Translations under genes and position numbers: made by a program
The notes under the pieces: generated by a model
The model's input: only the letters and a program-made list of their open reading frames with translations
Databases searched by the model: none
What the model was told of the DNA's origin: nothing
Shown here: positions 5,123-7,019 of the stretch, one piece after another
How positions within the stretch are numbered: position 1 is the first letter of the stretch
Layout of the letters: each line of letters begins with the position of its first letter
NCBI GenBank assembly: GCA_000715855.1
Contig: KL571349.1
Span: forward strand, 10,766-17,784
DNA: 7,019 nucleotides
From: Actinoplanes liguriensis
GTDB lineage: Bacteria; Actinomycetota; Actinomycetes; Mycobacteriales; Micromonosporaceae
Reading direction: 5' to 3'

Positions 5123-5740
5123 CTAGACCTCGCCCTTCGCGGGGAGGGCGTCGCTCCCGACCACGACGGCGCGGGCTATCCGGCGGTCGGGGACGATCCA
5201 CAGCACCGCGACGCCGGCGAAGCAGATCAGCGCGATCCACACCGGGACCGGCGACAACGCGGCGGCCAGCCCCACGATCAGCACCGCCGTGGAGACCTTG
5301 CCCTTGAGGTCGCTGCCGACCGCCCGGCGCAGCGGGGAGTCCGGACCCTGCAGCCGGATCGCCGTCGACTGCAGCACAAAGTAGGCGACGGCCGCGGCGA
5401 GCAGGTTCAGGCCGTACACGAAGACCGGGGTCCGCGCGAAGCGCGATTCATCCACCCAGGCGGTGGTGAATGGCAGCAGCGACAGGGCGAATAGTAAACC
5501 GAGATTCGCCCACAGAATCCCGCCGGTAACCTCCTTGACCAGGTGAAACATGTGGTGGTGGTTATTCCAGTAGATGCTCACGTAGACGAAGCTGAGCAGG
5601 TACGTGAGCAGCCCGACCCCGGTGCTGTGGGCCAGGTCCGCAAAGCTGTGGCCCTCCGGGATCTTCAGCTCCAGGACCATGATCGTGATGATGATCGCGA
5701 GGACGCCGTCGCTGAGCGCTTCGAGCCGGCCGGTTCTCAC
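5123..5740 (-). CDS. TMEM175/DUF1211-family membrane protein, putative potassium channel
   Basis: 205 residues. The family includes bacterial homologues of the lysosomal TMEM175 potassium channel: six-helix subunits, tetrameric in bacteria, with pores lined by the first helix. The N-terminal signature RLEALSDGVLAIIITIMVLEL (5-25) matches the family's RxxxFSD pattern, but with leucine (L9) where phenylalanine is usual. Membrane segments run roughly at 9-27, 42-59, 75-95, 104-126, 149-163 and 165-183. The polar YWNNHHHMFH (57-66) and LLPFTTAW (88-95) are also family-like. The start is a GTG at 5740 whose first bases overlap the stop of the preceding hydrolase gene (GTGA), so translation is probably coupled. 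A hairpin follows the stop. Ion selectivity cannot be judged. The family call is firm; channel function is inferred from homologues. Confidence 0.92.
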   Translation of the reverse strand: MRTGRLEALSDGVLAIIITIMVLELKIPEGHSFADLAHSTGVGLLTYLLSFVYVSIYWNNHHHMFHLVKEVTGGILWANLGLLFALSLLPFTTAWVDESRFARTPVFVYGLNLLAAAVAYFVLQSTAIRLQGPDSPLRRAVGSDLKGKVSTAVLIVGLAAALSPVPVWIALICFAGVAVLWIVPDRRIARAVVVGSDALPAKGEV

Positions 5741-6441
5741 CGCAGCGCCTCGAGGATCGACGCGGTCACCGACTCCGGGTGGGAGATCCCGGCGACGTGC
5801 GAGGCGCCGGAGATCTCCCGGACACCCTTGGCCGACGCCCGGGCGGCCATGAAACGGTGCAGCGCGACCGGGATGTTCCGGTCCTCGTCACCGAAGACGA
5901 ACCAGGACGGGATCGACCGCCACGCGGGCGCGTCCGCCGCCAGGCCCTCGGTGAGCGCGGCCTCGGTGACCGGACGCTGTGTCGCGGCCATCAATGCGGC
6001 CTCGCGGGCCGGCAGTTCCGCGCAGAACTGGTGGTGGAACCTCTCCGGGCGAATCACGAACTCGTTGCCGCCGGTGCGCACCGGGTAGACCTGCAGCGTC
6101 TCGCCCAGGGTGCTGCCCGGAAACTTCGCCGAGAGTGCGAACGCGGATTCACTTCGGTCGGGGGCGAACGCACACACGTACACCAATGATGTGATCTTGT
6201 CGTTGCCGGAGGCGGCTTCGGTGATCACCATGCCGCCGTAGGAGTGCCCGACGAGGACGACCGGGCCGTCGATCGTGGCGATCAGGTCGCGCAGGTAGGT
6301 GGCGTCGCCGGTCAGGCTCCGCAGCGGATTGGCGGCGGCGATCGCCCGTACGTCGTTGGCCTGCAGTTCTTCGATCACCGCGGCCCAGCTGGCGGATTCG
6401 GCGAAGGCGCCGTGGACGAGGACGACGGTCGGCTGGCTCAT
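5737..6441 (-). CDS. Alpha/beta-fold hydrolase
   Basis: 234 residues from the ATG at 6441. The fold is recognisable from VVLVHGAF (6-13, oxyanion-hole strand) and the nucleophile elbow GHSYGG with S67. FGDEDRNIP (183-191) contains the likely acid D187. GASHVAGISHP (212-222) gives the catalytic His at H215. This short cap-poor type is the common actinobacterial 'alpha/beta hydrolase' of about 230 residues, related to plant hydroxynitrile lyase/salicylate-esterase-like proteins. The reaction is probably ester hydrolysis or lyase-type; the substrate is unknown. Start chosen because GGGAGAG lies four bases before this ATG. An upstream in-frame ATG at 6471 would add ten residues (MTTTRARERI) with no better site. 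It is the first gene of a two-gene unit with the TMEM175-like gene and diverges from the NDH-2-like gene across about 110 bases. Confidence 0.92.
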   Translation of the reverse strand: MSQPTVVLVHGAFAESASWAAVIEELQANDVRAIAAANPLRSLTGDATYLRDLIATIDGPVVLVGHSYGGMVITEAASGNDKITSLVYVCAFAPDRSESAFALSAKFPGSTLGETLQVYPVRTGGNEFVIRPERFHHQFCAELPAREAALMAATQRPVTEAALTEGLAADAPAWRSIPSWFVFGDEDRNIPVALHRFMAARASAKGVREISGASHVAGISHPESVTASILEALR

Positions 6442-6498
6442 GATTCTCTCCCTGGCTCGGGTGGTGGTCACGAGCTGAGACCGGAGAGCCGCCGATTC

Positions 6499-6524
6499 TG
6501 TGACGCGCTGAACTCGCTGTCACA
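6499..6524. promoter_or_regulatory. Inverted repeat TGTGAC-N14-GTCACA between divergent genes
   Basis: Perfect six-base arms at 6499-6504 and 6519-6524 lie in the middle of the 111-base spacer shared by the hydrolase and the NDH-2-like gene. The arm sequence recalls CRP/FNR half-sites, but the 14-base spacing is not theirs (6 bases). Two CGCTG direct repeats lie inside. Operator function is speculative. Confidence 0.3.
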
Positions 6525-6552
6525 ATTCGGTGGGCTGTCCGGTCCTCTATAT

Positions 6553-7000
6553 GTGCGAACGATTCTGGTGGTCGGCGGCGGGTACGCCGGGTTCTACACA
6601 GCGTGGAAGCTGGAGAAGAAACTCCGGCGTGGCGAGGCACGGGTCGTCGTCGTCGACCCGCGGCCCTTCATGACGTATCAGCCGTTCCTGCCCGAGGTGC
6701 TGGCCGGCTCGATCGAGGCGCGGCACGCCGCCGTCTCGCAGCGACGTCATCTCAAGAAGACCAAGATCATTTCCGGTACGGTCGTGAAGATCGACCACGC
6801 GTCGCGAGCCGTGACCGTGCGTCCGGCCGAGGGCCCGGAGTACACGATGGGCTACGACACGCTCGTCGTGACGGCCGGCGCGGTGACCCGGAAACTGGCG
6901 ATCCCGGGCGTCGTCGAGCAGGCGATCGGGCTCAAACACGTGGAAGAAGCGGTCGCCATCCGGGACCAGCTGCTCACCGCGTTCGACCGCGCCTCGACAC
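6553..7000 (+). CDS. NDH-2-type NAD(P)/FAD-dependent oxidoreductase, 5' part only
   Basis: 149 complete codons are present before the adapter; family members are about 400-480 residues, so roughly the first third is seen. The protein opens with VRTILVVGGGYAGFYTAWKLEKKL, the FAD-binding beta-alpha-beta unit (GGGYAG at 8-13), and VVVVDPRPF ends the second strand. FMTYQPFLPEVLAGSI is typical of type II NADH dehydrogenases and close relatives, and LVVTAGAVTRKLAIPGV (about 104-120) is the following conserved FAD-domain loop. Such enzymes are single-subunit, membrane-associated and pass electrons from NADH to quinone without pumping protons. The NAD-binding domain lies beyond the window, so other pyridine nucleotide-disulfide oxidoreductases of this subgroup are not excluded. 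Start is the GTG at 6553; the ATG two bases earlier is out of frame. No Shine-Dalgarno is apparent. The gene has no stop here because library DNA begins at 7001. Confidence 0.88.
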
Positions 7001-7019
7001 CTGTCTCTTATACACATCT
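7001..7019 (-). other. Inverted Tn5 mosaic end (library artefact)
   Basis: CTGTCTCTTATACACATCT is the exact reverse complement of the mosaic end at 26-44. It marks the right end of a tagmented fragment. Coding sequence of the NDH-2-like gene runs straight into it, which shows that the gene was cut in vitro. Confidence 0.97.

Noticed and set aside
4388..5240. Minus-strand Pro/Ala/Arg-rich open frames (4388-5068 and 4599-5240)
   Set aside because: They are the C-rich strand of the minisatellite. One runs out of frame through the zinc-finger gene, the other overlaps the TMEM175-like gene. The ATG at 5068 does have GGAGG three bases upstream, so a short peptide there is not fully excluded, but it would lie past the terminator hairpin.
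1..7019. CRISPR array, tRNA, rRNA, riboswitch, phage or defence genes
   Set aside because: The tandem repeats have no unique spacers between conserved repeats, and I found no cloverleaf, rRNA-like or recognised riboswitch core, integrase or restriction/toxin gene by reading both strands.

Overview
The window is high-GC DNA (well over 65% G+C by eye) with GTG/ATG starts, 4-base start/stop overlaps and protein families typical of soil Actinomycetota. Genus cannot be decided from sequence alone. Both ends are artificial: a 454-type primer plus a Tn5 mosaic end at 1-44 and an inverted mosaic end at 7001-7019. The biological insert is therefore about 45-7000, and the rightmost gene is cut by library preparation, not by biology.

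Left half (307-3922, minus strand): a compact three-gene operon for a molybdenum hydroxylase of the xanthine dehydrogenase / aldehyde oxidoreductase family. Transcription runs from the [2Fe-2S] subunit (3922-3419) to the FAD subunit (3422-2340) to the molybdopterin subunit (2343-307), with ATGA overlaps at both junctions. The FAD subunit carries the extra four-cysteine segment known from the E. coli PaoABC (YagTSR) branch. It ends in an unusual five-fold PAAQG repeat. Two stem-loops and a degenerate 54-base direct repeat follow the operon. No XdhC/PaoD-type maturation gene is in the window.

Middle (3923-5122): divergent from the operon, across a short region with a 7-base dyad, is a small membrane protein resembling DUF6010 (4031-4429, plus). 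A 61-residue C2H2 zinc-finger-like protein (4580-4395, minus) overlaps its 3' end. Then come about 540 bases without a convincing gene. They hold a strongly G-rich degenerate minisatellite with a dense G-quadruplex motif, followed by a strong hairpin that probably terminates the next unit.

Right half (5123-7000): a minus-strand pair, an alpha/beta hydrolase (6441-5737) translationally coupled through GTGA to a TMEM175/DUF1211 membrane protein (5740-5123). Divergent from it is the 5' part of an NDH-2-type FAD/NAD(P) oxidoreductase (6553 to the adapter).

The families are recognisable and the gene set looks like ordinary actinobacterial metabolism. I see no defence system, prophage, CRISPR array, RNA gene or clear new multi-gene system. 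The less ordinary parts are the repeat tail on the FAD subunit, the G-quadruplex minisatellite, the zinc-finger mini-protein and the hydrolase-TMEM175 coupling.
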